A stretch of DNA of 64,000 nt from Eutreptiella sp. 'Long Island Sound 2002' (GCA_964036045.1 OZ038384.1:64453355-64517354), one strand, 5' to 3'. Shown: positions 19,198-30,861, counted from the stretch's first letter. Made by a program: numbers and translations. Notes: generated from the sequence alone by a model not told the origin.

Positions 19198-22100
19198 ATG
19201 GCGGAACCCGCGGCACCACGCAAGACACGCCCCCGATCTCCGACGCTGGACGAAGCACACGAGGTCATCAGGGCGCTGGGACTCAGAGACGGCGAAGGAG
19301 ACCCCCCACAAGAGGACGCGGGCACAGACTCCGACCTGGAGGCATTGCCGGAGCCCCCCGCGGGGGGCGCGCCCGCGGAACCTGCGCCGCCGGCGGGCAG
19401 CGTATCCGCGATCTGCCCCGCGTGGAAACGGGGCCATTGCACCGGCGAAGGCTGGTGCCCCAGACAGCACCCCCAGCCCCATGCCGACGACGGAGCGTTG
19501 CCCGAGGTGAAACCTGCGGCCGCACGCGCCGCCCTACGCTACGGGGTGACGCAGGGCTGGATCCTGGATGAGACCGCGCGCGGCAGCGTGAACATCCAGG
19601 AGGCCGTCTACCGCGTCACCCACGCGGGACAGGCGGCGGTGGCCCTGCACACCCGGGGCCGCCACGGTGGACCCGCAGAGGGGATCATTGTGGATCCCTC
19701 GGGAATGGTGCTGGTCCTGGCGGCGGACATGGTCCGAGGGGTGCTCCACGTGTCCCGCGTGCGGCGGGCGTGCCCACAGTGGACCATCCAGGTGTACACC
19801 CCCCCGCGGGCGTGGCCCTTTTCCACATGGGCGGTGCTCGCCGTCATGTGGCACCTGGCACCAGAGGACGCCCCCACAGGGACCGCGGAGGACATCGCCC
19901 GGGACCTCCACACCTGGCCGGCCGGCCAGGAATACCCCTGGCGCAGGCCCCGGGGCGGCCTCCCGGTGGCACCAGCGGCGGAGGGGCTCAGCCTCGCGGC
20001 AACCCTCCAACGGCACCCCGACAAGTATGCACGCCACTTCCTGCAGACGGGCGCGGTCCCGGCCGCCCCGCCAGACTCCGAGTGGCGATGGGACGCAGGG
20101 GTGGCGCAACCACTGCCGGGCCCCTGGACCCTCCCGTTGTGGTACTTACCAATGGGCACCTTGGCCCACGCCACCCAGGCCGTCAAGGGGGCTTTCCCGC
20201 AGCCGCCCCTCCCCGGCGTGGCCCTGCTCCGCAGCCTGCAGGCGGGGGCCACCTGGGTACGGTGGAGGGAAGGGAAGGGGCGCTCGAGCCCCTACTTCCC
20301 CATGGTCCAAGGCCAGGCGCTGATTCATGCCGAGGGCATGGGGACCGTGGAATGGGGGGCGATCGTGCCCGGCACGGCGTGCAGGTGGATCACGGCGGCC
20401 GCCCCACAGCCCATGCGGTCGCCGCCGGCGTGCCACCGCCTCCTACGGATGGTCCCCTCATTGGCCCCCCGGCACGCCTTTACAAGGGACGTGTGGAAAG
20501 CCGTACTGAGCCACACCAGGGAGTGGCTGACGAACCCGGGTACGCGGTACCCGCCGGGACCGGTGCTCGAACAGCTCACGGCCCCCACACCCGGGGTCCT
20601 CCACGCCCTACACAGGGCATCGGCCCTCACGAAGCAGCTCAACGACGAAGTGCTGGACCTGGCGCTGGAGCCGCTGCGGGTGCTCTACCCGCAGGCACAC
20701 ATCCCAGCCGCGGGCACGTCCAACCGCCTAGGCCGCCTGGGGTTGCAGCGCCGCGTCGAGGCCGCGCACCCAGGAGGCGTGGTGGAACAGTGGCTAACGC
20801 TCCGCAATCCGTCCGCCGCGGAGGGCCACTGGTACCTGCACCAGCTCCTCTTCCAGCCACGGGCAGCCCCGGAACACCGCCGGCAGAACCCGTACCACAC
20901 GCACCCGGAGCGCCGGGGCGCGCAAAACTACCCGCAGCCAATCCCGCCCGCCCTCCCGCCGGGGCAGGGCCCGGAGGCGCTACAGCGGGGCCCCCCGCTC
21001 GACACCGCCACCACGGTACAGCAGTGGGGAGGCGACGATGCGAGCGGTGCCGAACCGGACTGCACGAACTGCGGAGCGGTGGCCTGGATGGCAGCCTGCA
21101 GGCACCTCACCCGAGATACCACGGGACTCCGGCAGTACAGACCCACGGACCGCACGGCGCTGGCGTCCGCGGTCGCGGCCGTCACCATGGGTCCAGTGGC
21201 GGCGTGGCCGGCGCAGCTGCTGCCCCACGTCCCCTGCCGCGACACGCGGCCCCGACGGCCGGCCGCGACACACGAGCCGACGGCGCCCCTCACGGCGGAG
21301 CAACTATACGTCGTCGCGGCGGCTTTGCTAGCAGACGGCGGGGAGAGCTTCGTCCACCACCACGGCCCGGCGCAAATTGCGGGATGCATACAAGGGCCCC
21401 AGCGCGATGCACCAGACCCGTGGCATGCCACACTCCGCGGGCGCACCCGCGTCTGGGGTGCGGGCGATTGCGCACCCCCGCCCGGGCCTAAGCAGGGGGA
21501 GGCGCTGGTACTGCAGACAGCAGGCTACCAAGCCATCGTACACGGCCACGCCAGAGGGTACCGGTCGCACGTCCTGGCCGGAGGCCGATGGGCGGTCTGG
21601 CACAGCACCGCCAGGCAAGGGGCATTCCCGCCCCTGACCCACGTCGACTGGCGACAGGGGCCCACCCAGGCCTACTACATGTCGGCGGACCCCTGGCCGC
21701 TGGCGGTCCTGCTGCACACTGTCAGCGCCCCCAACAAGAGGCAGGAACCGGGGTGGGTCAACCCCCCCGCACTGGTGTGGAGCCCCGACCAGGAGGAGCA
21801 TCTACGGGCCGCGTGGCAGGGAGACGCCATCAGGGCCACGGACGTCCCGGACCTCCACGCGGGGCCCATCACGCACGCCCGCCCAGCGGCTACCCTGGCG
21901 GTGGCCCAACGGGGGCAGCAGAACCCACAGTGGGTGGTCTGCATGTTCAGCCCGGCGGACGCGCACGTCGTCGTCTGCGACCCTGAACGCCTGCCGGGGC
22001 CCGAAGCCGTGATCCGCGTGGCAGACTGCACACGCATGATCATCAAGGCGCTGCGGGAGGGCGAACACCACGCCCTCCTGCTCCAGGTCAGGCTGAAGGA

Positions 22101-22893
22101 CAACGCCCGGGCGGCGAGGCCGGGAGTGTGGCCGGCAGCGGCGCACCCCGCCGACCTGGAGCTCCAGCTGGCGGTCCCGACCACGGTGTACCACTGGCTA
22201 CAGGCCTTCCACGACCTGCGGTGGAGGAGCAAACCCGACCGCCAAATCGGCTCCACGCACTGGCAAACGTGGCTGCAAGCGGACGCGCAGCGCGATGCCG
22301 CCCGAGGCCTCGGGCCCGCGCCCGCGACGCGAGCCCTCGATGCGGCGGCCCCGGGCCGCACGCTGGCACCACACACGGTGCCGCTGGCCAACCTGCCCTT
22401 CGAACCAGCGGCGGAGGGCGCCATTCAGAAGTCGGTGCAGCTCCCCCCGGCGCGAGGGGCCACGGAGCCGACGAAATGCCCGCTGTGTGCGGACAAGTAC
22501 TACACCAGCGGGACGATGCTGGAACACCTGGCGTGGCACGCGGTGCACGCTGCGGCCCCGGCGGACGACAAGGAGGCGGCCGCCAACATCATGCAGGGGA
22601 GAGCACGGAGGTCCCCGTGGCACGCCCCGTACACCCAGCGCCCCCCGCCCCAGGCAGCCGACCACGCAGATGGAGGTGAGGAGGCACCCGGGGCGGCCCC
22701 GGGGGCCGGCGGTGCGGCCCCACCAGGGCCCATGTCCATCCCCGCGGGGCTGGCCCCCCTGGCCCCCCTGACTCCCCCGGTCCCCCGGGCCCCCTTGTGG
22801 GCCCCGCTGGGAACGGGCTCAGCGGATGCGGCGCACCCGGATGCCCTGGCGGCACCAGCGAACCCGGCGGCGATGCCAACGCGGGATAGCTGA
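19198..22893 (+). CDS. LINE-1 ORF1: 1231-residue protein with CCCH and C2H2 zinc fingers
   Basis: The start chosen is the first in-frame ATG outside the tandem array, 10 bases after an ACAG that could be a splice acceptor. Residues 72-91 form a CCCH finger (C-x7-C-x5-C-x3-H, in CPAWKRGHCTGEGWCPRQH). Residues 1093-1115 form a C2H2 finger (C-x2-C-x12-H-x3-H). ORF1 proteins of non-LTR elements bind their RNA, so these fingers fit that role. In between, NCGAVAWMAACRHL (about 624-637) and YQAIVHGHARGYRSHVL (about 777-793) recall the Cys box and His box of ubiquitin-specific proteases, but the position of the catalytic Cys is Ala; this resemblance is weak. The protein is far longer than usual ORF1p. 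It ends at a UGA in frame with ORF2. Confidence 0.8.
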   Translation: MAEPAAPRKTRPRSPTLDEAHEVIRALGLRDGEGDPPQEDAGTDSDLEALPEPPAGGAPAEPAPPAGSVSAICPAWKRGHCTGEGWCPRQHPQPHADDGALPEVKPAAARAALRYGVTQGWILDETARGSVNIQEAVYRVTHAGQAAVALHTRGRHGGPAEGIIVDPSGMVLVLAADMVRGVLHVSRVRRACPQWTIQVYTPPRAWPFSTWAVLAVMWHLAPEDAPTGTAEDIARDLHTWPAGQEYPWRRPRGGLPVAPAAEGLSLAATLQRHPDKYARHFLQTGAVPAAPPDSEWRWDAGVAQPLPGPWTLPLWYLPMGTLAHATQAVKGAFPQPPLPGVALLRSLQAGATWVRWREGKGRSSPYFPMVQGQALIHAEGMGTVEWGAIVPGTACRWITAAAPQPMRSPPACHRLLRMVPSLAPRHAFTRDVWKAVLSHTREWLTNPGTRYPPGPVLEQLTAPTPGVLHALHRASALTKQLNDEVLDLALEPLRVLYPQAHIPAAGTSNRLGRLGLQRRVEAAHPGGVVEQWLTLRNPSAAEGHWYLHQLLFQPRAAPEHRRQNPYHTHPERRGAQNYPQPIPPALPPGQGPEALQRGPPLDTATTVQQWGGDDASGAEPDCTNCGAVAWMAACRHLTRDTTGLRQYRPTDRTALASAVAAVTMGPVAAWPAQLLPHVPCRDTRPRRPAATHEPTAPLTAEQLYVVAAALLADGGESFVHHHGPAQIAGCIQGPQRDAPDPWHATLRGRTRVWGAGDCAPPPGPKQGEALVLQTAGYQAIVHGHARGYRSHVLAGGRWAVWHSTARQGAFPPLTHVDWRQGPTQAYYMSADPWPLAVLLHTVSAPNKRQEPGWVNPPALVWSPDQEEHLRAAWQGDAIRATDVPDLHAGPITHARPAATLAVAQRGQQNPQWVVCMFSPADAHVVVCDPERLPGPEAVIRVADCTRMIIKALREGEHHALLLQVRLKDNARAARPGVWPAAAHPADLELQLAVPTTVYHWLQAFHDLRWRSKPDRQIGSTHWQTWLQADAQRDAARGLGPAPATRALDAAAPGRTLAPHTVPLANLPFEPAAEGAIQKSVQLPPARGATEPTKCPLCADKYYTSGTMLEHLAWHAVHAAAPADDKEAAANIMQGRARRSPWHAPYTQRPPPQAADHADGGEEAPGAAPGAGGAAPPGPMSIPAGLAPLAPLTPPVPRAPLWAPLGTGSADAAHPDALAAPANPAAMPTRDS

Positions 22894-25800
22894 CTCCAGG
22901 AGGACACGACGGGCGACGCCCTGTGGCTCCTCTCGTGGAACCTGCGCAACGGCCTCGTGCCGCCAGACCGGTCCCTCCGGGACACAATTCGGCGGCGCAG
23001 GGGGCCGGCGGCCTGCACCGACAAGGAGCACCTCATCACCGGCATGCTGCCCCAGGAGGGGGGCTTTGCCATCATGCTCCAGGAAACGGGGATCGCCACC
23101 AGGGCGCAGGAGATGCACGTGGCCGCGGCGCTCCGGGACAAGGGGTACACCGCCTACTTCAGCAGCCGGCTGGCGGAGACGGGGGCCACCTCCACCTCGA
23201 GAGGGGGGGGCCTCCTCACCGCGGTCAGCAGCAAGTACGTGGCGGAGCACGAGGTGCTCAGCTTCACGGAAATTGTCCCCGGGAAAGCCGCGGCCCTGGA
23301 GATCCGCACGGACGGGGGAGGCCTCACCCTCATCAACGTCCACGGGCCGCAAGCAGGTTGCTCCCCGTGGGCGGGACGGGCGGCGTTCTGGGCCGACATA
23401 CAAATGTATGCCACGGCACGCAGCCTCGGCGGGAGGCACCCGGTGGTCATCGCCGGTGACACCAACATCTACATGGATGTCCCCGCCAACCCGGCCACGG
23501 AGCATTTCCGAGCGGGCTGGGAAGCCTGCGGCTTCCGAAGAGCCGCGGCAGGCGGAGAGGAGGACATGACCCCCACGCTCCACCCGTCCCAGCACAGGGT
23601 GGACACTTTCCTGGTCAACGAGCCCCTCCTGCCGTGGTCCCTGCGGGAGAGCGTCTGGGCTCGCGGCATGGCACACCCCCAGGTGGTCGGCTCGGACCAC
23701 CTCCCGGTCCGCCTGGCCCTGCCGGGCCTCCTCAGCGCAGCGGGGCGCGCGGCGATGCCCACCCCCTACAGCCACACGGAAGGCCGCCTCCTCCCGTACG
23801 ACGCCGAGGCCGCGCCCGTCCAACACTGCCTGTGGGCGGCGGTCACCGCCGCGCAGGATGAACCCTCACTGGCGCCCTGGCTGGGTCCCGCAGAGCAGCA
23901 CGACTACGGGTCCATGCCCGCGGCTGCGGTGGACAAGGTGTTCGAACACCTCCACGCGACGCATGACGCCCTGGCGCGCGTGGTGGGACGCCGGCAGCCG
24001 TCTCCGGCGGGAACGGACCCGGCGGAGGGGGACCCCCCGGAGAGCGGAAAGCAGCTCCAGGCAGCGGTCCTCCGCTATGACACCCTGGCAGCGCGCGCCC
24101 CGGCAGCGTACCAGGCGGACGCGGCCAGGCATGGCATCCGGTCCGAGGCGGCGCTCCGGCTCACGGAGGAACTGCAGAGTGTGTCGCCCGGGTTCCGCCC
24201 GGCCACGCAGGGCCAGCTGCAGGAGGAGCTGGAGAAGCAAGCAGCCGCCCTCGAGGAGGACATTCGCCAGCTCCGCGCCCTCCTGGCGGCAGACCGCAAG
24301 CGCGCCATCAAGGAATTCTGGCGCCGCCACGCCCCCGACATCGCCCAGCGATGGAAAGCCGTGCGGGGAGCCATAGAGGTAGAGGCCCCAGGCCCGTCAG
24401 GCCTCTGGAACGTGCGGGTTCCCAACACCCAAACGCTCCTCACGGAGGCCCACGACGTGATGATCGCAGTTCGCGCCTTCTGGCGAGAACTGTATGACAA
24501 ACGCCCGGTGGACCTCCCGGGTTTCCAGGCGGTCCTCGGCCGCCACGTCCCCCGGGTCCCTGAGGGAGCCTGGAATCAGGTCCAGGAGTACTCCATGCAG
24601 GACCTGAAGTCCGCCCTGGACAAGGCCGATGGCAAGGCCCCGGGTCCTAACCACGTGGAGGCCCGCTTCATCAAGGCCCTCCCGGCACCCGTCCAGTGGC
24701 TCCTGGTCCACTCCTACCGGGCCATCCTCCGCGGCGCCCCGCCACCGAGGCACTGGAGGGACGCGCACATCTGGCTCAGCCCCAAGGTACCGGGCTCTGC
24801 CAGACTGGACGACTACAGGCCCATAGCCCTGGGCCAGCTGGACATGAAGCTGCTCACGGGCCCCCTCACCCAGCGCATCACGGAGGTGCTCACACGGCAC
24901 GGGGTGGTCAGCGACTGGCAGCAGGGGGCCCTCCCTGGCTCCAACACAGGCCCCCCACTGTTCATGGCGCAGCGGCAGCTCCAGCGGGGAAGGCCCAACT
25001 ACATCTTCTCCTTCGACGCCCGCAAGTCCTTCGACACCGCCCCACACGGCGCCCTCCACCTCATCCTGCGCCACCTCTCCGTGCCGCCGGACGTCATTGA
25101 CCTCCTGCTCTTCCTCCACACGTGCGCCAGGCTGCGCATCGTCACAGCACACGGGCTAACGCAGCCCGTCTACATGCTACGCGGCGTCCGGCAGGGCAAC
25201 CCCGAGAGCCCCCTGCTGTACGCGCTCCTCCTGGAGCCTCTGCTCAGGGCACAGGGGCACCGCCTGCGCCCGCCGGGAGGAACCGAGCACGGCCTCATCC
25301 AGGCCTATATCGACGACCTGCTGGTGGTGGCCCACACGCTGCAGCACTTCGTCGAGGGCGTGGAGGCGGTGGCCGTGTACCTGGGGATGATGGGCATGGA
25401 GCTCAACCCCCGCAAGTGCGCCATGGCCACCACGGAGGGGGTCCCGGGCCTGCAGCTACGCCTCTGCCCCCACCTGGAAAACCCGTGGTACTGGGTACCG
25501 GCGGCGGACTCCGTCCCCTACCTGGGACTCCAGCTGCAGCCGGACGGGGAGTTCTCCCTGCAGCGCAAGCACCGGCTACGCCTGGCAGCAGTGCACCACT
25601 GGTGCCTTAACACCCTCGCGCCACCGAAAGTGGTGCAGGACGTCATCCTGACGATCCTCGGAGGGCTGACGCAGTACGTCGCCCCTTTCATCGCCGACGA
25701 CTCCGACACTGCACGCCACCTGGACCACATCACGGTCCAGGTCGCGAAGGACGGGGCACGATACGCCTTCGACGCCTCGCGGGACAGCCTGCAGGATGAC

Positions 25801-27410
25801 CGGACCCTGGGGCTCACACGGGTGCCCACGCGGTGCCAGCAGGCAGCGGTGGCCCTCGTGGGTACACTCGTCCACCACCGCGCAACCTCCGTGCGCGCGG
25901 AGGTCACCAAGATGTTCTGGGAGATAGCCGGCGCGCACGGAATATGCCCTGAGGTGCACTACCCCGTCCCGGAGTTCGCAACTCTGGCGGGAGGCGACTG
26001 GGTCCAGCGCATACCCCGGGCCCTGGCCGCCCTGGGAGTGGGGATGTACAACCCCATCGAGTGCCCCAGGGCGGCTCATGTCCAACTACACTCCCCGCCG
26101 GGCAAAATCGTCACGCTGCGCACCGCCAAGCTGCGACACCGCGACACGTGCCGCCTGACGGTGCCACACGCAACGCCGTGGCATGGGCACCACGGGCCAC
26201 GCCACCCCTTCCCCGACAACGACGATCCGTGGCCGACGGCGGTGCGGGAGTGCCTCGACCAATGCGCCGATGAACACCTCCATTATTGCCGCCATGAGCA
26301 AGGGCCCACCAACCGCCCCGGGTGGCGCGAAGCCCTGGCCCACCTCTTCCACACCACCGGCACGCGGGACCCCCGCCTGAGACTCGTCCACCCCACGAGG
26401 GCTAAGCAGGACGCCCACACCGGCCCACGGGTGACCCCAGACGGCCTGCACCTCCACGTCGGGGGCTACCGCCGCCGGAACGGCCTGTCCCCCCCAACGC
26501 GGGGGGCGGCGTACCACCCGCCAGCGGCCCTCATGTACATCCTCCGCGACGTACTCGCGGAAAGCGAGCACCAAGAGCCCAACGCGGACGTGGCGTGGCC
26601 AGAGCCCTTACGCCCCCGGCCCCACGCGCCGATGCCGTTGTGGCTGGTGACCACAGACGACCAATGCACCCAAGCGGCGGGACAAGCGCAGCTCCGGGCC
26701 GAGTGGGTGATAGTGCAAGTGGGGGCAGGCCAGCCCGAACCCCGTGGACTCCCCCGTGGCACCGCCCTACTGGTGGCTACGGGGGTGCCGCACGACCCAC
26801 ATATGGCGGTGCACGCGCTGGAGGACCGTCCGGAGGACACAGGACACTTGGTGGTACACCAGCGCGGGGGCCCGGCGTGGCTCAAGGAACATGTGACGGC
26901 GCTACGGTCCTGGGCAAGCACGGTCGCCGCAGCGGAGATCCGGCTGCACGACCACCCGGCGATCAGCCCAGGCGACACCAGGGCGCTGAGCGTGGACCAA
27001 CTGACCCACAGCCACCCCGACGTCCGGTGGCACTCCACCGACCTCAACGCGGGGTGGCTCAGCCCCACCGGATACTACTGGATCCCGGAGGCCTGGGGAC
27101 ACACCTCCTCTGACGCGTCCGGGGGCGGACCCTGCAAACACGCCACCAGCGTCGCTCTCGCCGCCGACCTCACCCGCACGTGGGCGGTGGCCATCTCGGG
27201 CACGGTGCCTGACGGAGAGGGGGTGGCCGCCTCCCTCCCCCTACATTACGATGCACACAGACCATGGGTCCACACGGTGGACGCCGAAGTCTTCCTCCAC
27301 CTCCTGCGGCACGCAGATCGCGAGCGAACCACGGGGGTCCCCGCGGGCGCAGCGAAGGTGGTCAACCAGATGCCCCTGAGGTGGCTCCGGGACGGCCTGT
27401 GCGCGCGGAG
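22894..27410 (+). CDS. LINE-1 ORF2: apurinic-type endonuclease and reverse transcriptase, into RNase H
   Basis: This makes the nick and the cDNA at the target. The frame opens right after the ORF1 UGA. The endonuclease (EEP family) shows LLSWNLRN at 12-19, the catalytic Glu in LQETG near 63, GDTN near 188, HRVD, and SDH near 268. RT shows DDYRPIALG, motif A FSFDARKSFDTA near 708, and catalytic YIDDLLVVA at 805. RNase H begins with DASGGG near 1407 and DAEVFLHLL. The first ATG in frame (23044) is after the first endonuclease motif, so translation must enter from ORF1 (UGA readthrough) or by reinitiation at a non-AUG codon. Near 27397-27420 the frame is lost and the protein continues in another frame. 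Confidence 0.9.
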
Positions 27411-29588
27411 CAACACGCCGGGCACCCGTTCTGGTACGTCCGAGCCACCTTGCACCACAGTGACGCCCTACTGCACAAGGCGGACTGGGCGGCGTCCCAG
27501 GACACCGTCTTGCAGAACACGCCCCCGGACCCTGGCCACGCCCAACTCATCGTCGCCGGCCGTGACGGCCATCTCGATCTACGGCCCCCCACAATGCGGG
27601 TGCTCGGCGAGGTCGCACAACGGGCGCAGACGGACCATGCGCTGACGCACCGGGGACACACACCTCTGGGCGCGGCCCACGCCACGGCCTACGTCCACGC
27701 CCGGGACCTCACCGCGGCGGCCACCAACCGCCGGGCGCTGCGGGCCCGAGACGGCCACACGCCGGTGCAGCGCAGGCTCCGCGTCCGGAAGGAGCGGCTC
27801 TCCGGCGTCGCCATCGTCCCGCAGCCGTGCCTTTTCTGCGGCGGCCCGGAAGAGACCCCGGTGCACATGCACGTGGGCTGCACCCACTCGCGGCTCCTCT
27901 GGCCCCACTACCGCCAGGCGGTGCACGAGGCGGCCCGCCACCTCCCACCTGGGGACAAGGCCCTGTGGGTGGCCTCGTGGCGCTCCGCAGGCGCCATGTG
28001 GACGGAGGTGTTCTGCTCCGGACTGGTGCCCGAGGACGCGGAGGCGCAGCTCCGCGCCATAACCCGATACGACCCGCCGGGAGGGACCTCGGTGGACGAC
28101 TTCCTCCACCACATGCTCCGGCTAGGGGACTTCGCGTGGGAGCTTCGCAACCACCGGCTGGAGCAACTCCTCCACGACCCCCTAAGCGCGGCGGCCCGGG
28201 CGCACCGGTGGCTCACTGCGGCGGAGGGCGACCACCCTCCCCCTCCCCCGCGCCCTGACAAGGACTTCGTAGCCTCCCTCCGTGTTGTGAATGGCACTCT
28301 GGAGTGCCCACTCCAAGAGGGCCCCCACCCGTATCAGGACCTGCCGGGGGGGTTCTCGAGGCACCTGCAAGACGCCCTTTTCCCACCGTGGATCATCGGG
28401 CGCGGCTCCATGACCGCATGGGAGGCGCGCATCGTGGGGGAGGAGTGGGCGCGGGAGTGGGGCCGGTGGTGCGCCGCCACGCGCGCCCCGGAGACCCCTG
28501 CGCAACGATACGCCGCCATCCCGCTCCGGGGGTGGGGGCTGGACACCCGGCCGAGACCCACCATGGTCCGAGGGGCGGGACCTGACCACCCGTGGGACGC
28601 GGCGACGGGGGAATGGCTGCAGGCGGCCCCGGGGCCGCAAATGGGATGGACTGGGGACGTATCCTCACTCGTCAGGACGCCCGTCCCGCCCCGCATCGTC
28701 CTTCACACCGCCAACGTGCTCCGGGCCACAGAGATACGCACGTGGGGACACGCTGCGGCCACCGTCCGGTGGCAACCCCCAGAGGACGGGGCCACCCAAC
28801 TCACCGTGGCGCACTTCAAAGCGGGGGGGGCGGTATACGACGACGCCCTGTCCCGGCTGGGCGACACCCGGGGGCCCTTACTCCTCATGCTCCCCACCGG
28901 TATCGCAGCCGCGCTGCGCCAGGAGCTGGACGGCTGCGAAGGGCTGCGAGTGGGGTGGGAAGCGGTCGCGGACGGCACCCTACTAGCCCTCCTCCACAGG
29001 GACACCGCGAACGGGTGCCAATGGGACGCGCTGACACCCCACCTCACCGGGCGCCACGTGTACATGGCGAGCCCCCCCCAGGGGCACCCCCGCCCGGCGT
29101 GGGACGACCTCATCGCCGCCTTCCACGACCACGGGATCCTCCCCGGCGACACGTGGCAGGAGGTCCAGCGGAAGACGCTTGGCAAGGACTACCGGCGCCG
29201 CGTCCGCGCCCGCTTGCTGGAGATCCGGGACCCCCTCCGACAGAGGTGGGACGACCTCTGGCTCCGCCATCTCGACCCTTGGTCGCCGCCCTCCCACCTC
29301 CCGCACACCTGCCGACTCTGCGGAGAGTGTGACACGGTGTCCTCCGCAGCAGCGACAGGCGCCAACAGGTGCGAGCGGTGCACCCAGGTAGCCGCGTGCC
29401 CCTGGCCCGAACCTCCCGCAGGTCCGCGCAGGCGCACGGAGGAGGAGGCCTTGCGCCGGCGCATCGAGGGGGCACACACCCCCTCACACGAACAGGCGGG
29501 CCCCGCGGGCGCTGCCCTTCTGTGGATCCACGTGCACCTGCGGGACCCCACATCCATTGCGCACCTGTCGCACGTGTTCGCCCCCTAA
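27395..29588 (+). CDS. LINE-1 ORF2, C-terminal part: end of RNase H, zinc fingers, long extension
   Basis: Continues ORF2 after a one-base frame change in the GC-repeat CTGTGCGCGCGGAGC. It completes RNase H with FWYVRATLHHSDALLHKADWAA, the usual W...H...AD pattern. CLFCGGPEETPVHMHVGC at 27829-27882 is the C-terminal Cys/His finger common in plant and protist LINEs. A further 560 residues follow, with a second Cys cluster (CRLCGECD, then CERC) near 29310-29385. The extension matches nothing I recognise. The frameshift may be a real mutation or an assembly error in a GC run. Confidence 0.8.
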
Positions 29589-29627
29589 CCCCCACCCGCC
29601 GCCGCCCTTTGCAGAGCCCGCAGCACC

Positions 29628-30356
29628 ATGCCACGCCGACGGGGGGATGGGCCGGGGCACACCAGGGCCCGCCGCAGAGCGCAGGAGGCGGCCGTCCGGG
29701 GCCTGGTGGCGGACGCGGTGGCGGAGGCAAAAGGAGCGCACGCTGCCGCACGATGCGACCTGGAGGGCAGTGCGAGGGCCTTCCTCAACGAGACCGCCCT
29801 CCCGGCCGTCCGCGCCCTGAACGGAGCGGGGGCCCCTACGTTGCTCCCGGCAATGCACCGGATCGTGAACGCCGTCCGGCCGGGGCTCATCAGCCCGGAA
29901 GCGGCCCTCTACGGGCACTGGATGGAGTGGCGCGAGTCCAATCGGTCGGGCCGGCCCCTGTCCATGGGGGACGCCCTCCGGCTGGCGGGAGCGGGGTCTG
30001 CCATGTCCCTCCGCAGTAGCGCCCCAGCCCTGCTGCACGCCCTCAGGACCCGCTACCCCGGGGACGCGGCCCCGTACCTGAACCAGGCGCGGGCCACGTA
30101 CCCGGGGGGAGTGTCCGAGCTGGATGCGGCGCTCCACCTTCTACACCCGCCGGACGAGGACCTGGAGGTGGGCGAGGTCACGGTGTTCGTGGAAGGCGCG
30201 GACGAGGCGCCCGCCCGCCCCCGGCCGACCGACCCGGTGTATGACGGCACCGGGCCTACCCCCCCCGTACGCCGTCGTCTACGAGGCGTTCCCCAGGGAG
30301 CCCACTTGGTGCCCCGCCCTCCCACCGGCGACGCACGCGCCCCGCGGCTGGGCTAA
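29628..30356 (+). CDS. LINE-1 ORF3: unknown protein, 242 residues
   Basis: It starts at ATG 39 bases after the ORF2 stop. Just before it, a C-rich tract ends in TTTGCAG (29608-29614), a good 3' splice-site match. The protein has a basic N-terminus (RRRGDGPGHTRARRR), an Ala-rich helical middle and an acidic stretch (DEDLEVGEVTVFVEG). It is no known LINE domain. Codon composition is like ORF1 and ORF2 (G/C at third positions), and the sequence is less repetitive than the shadow frames, which supports real coding. It overlaps ORF4 by 116 bases. Confidence 0.5.
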   Translation: MPRRRGDGPGHTRARRRAQEAAVRGLVADAVAEAKGAHAAARCDLEGSARAFLNETALPAVRALNGAGAPTLLPAMHRIVNAVRPGLISPEAALYGHWMEWRESNRSGRPLSMGDALRLAGAGSAMSLRSSAPALLHALRTRYPGDAAPYLNQARATYPGGVSELDAALHLLHPPDEDLEVGEVTVFVEGADEAPARPRPTDPVYDGTGPTPPVRRRLRGVPQGAHLVPRPPTGDARAPRLG

Positions 30357-30861
30357 CCAAGACCTGCCCCCCCCCCTCTCCAGGACCAGGGGTGCCCACC
30401 ACAGGGGGCAGGTCCTCTGGCAAGAGTGCCCTGGCACCTCCCTCCTCCTCCTCGTCGTCGCGTCCCGCGGGGGCTCGGGGCGGATCCTGGGGATCACCCC
30501 CACCCACCTCTATGGGGCCACACCCGTACCCCGCCCCCCCCTCCCGGCGCCCGCGGCGCGGGACGGAGTACACACCTTCCTGCGCACACAGGAGGTCACC
30601 GCCGTTACGGGGGTCCATCTGGTGCGGCTGCCCCCGGCACCGCTCGACGACCCCCGGGGGCCCAGGGCCCTGAGCCCCGCCCCAGACTGGGAGCTGTGGC
30701 GCGGCGCGTGGGCCGCGTGGCTCCCCCGCCTCCCCTCCCAATGCCGGTGGATGGCCGCGGACCCCCGGCCGTGCGGGGCTGACGCCACAGCCGGCCCCCC
30801 ACCCCCTCCCCCCCTCCCCCCCGCAGAGCACCACACGGCACTGCCCACGGCACGGCACTGA
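30241..30861 (+). CDS. LINE-1 ORF4: unknown protein, 206 residues
   Basis: The frame is open from 30124; the ATG at 30241 is preferred because upstream residues are the Arg/Thr-rich shadow of ORF3. It has a plausible globular centre (GQVLWQECPGTSLLLLVVASRG) and a Trp-rich patch (DWELWRGAWAAWLPRL), then a Pro-rich end. Its stop overlaps the ORF5 start as UGAUG, a stop-start arrangement known to couple translation in several non-LTR elements. No family is recognised. Confidence 0.45.
   Translation: MTAPGLPPPYAVVYEAFPREPTWCPALPPATHAPRGWANQDLPPPLSRTRGAHHRGQVLWQECPGTSLLLLVVASRGGSGRILGITPTHLYGATPVPRPPLPAPAARDGVHTFLRTQEVTAVTGVHLVRLPPAPLDDPRGPRALSPAPDWELWRGAWAAWLPRLPSQCRWMAADPRPCGADATAGPPPPPPLPPAEHHTALPTARH

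Noticed and set aside
19770-21491. 573-codon plus-strand ORF overlapping LINE-1 ORF1
   Set aside because: Alternative frame of ORF1, Gly/Arg/Pro-rich; the ORF1 frame holds the zinc fingers.
11014-22893. UGA reassigned to a sense codon in this organism
   Set aside because: UGA ends several frames at plausible places and occurs along with UAG and UAA nonsense codons in decayed elements; two in-frame UGAs are not enough.
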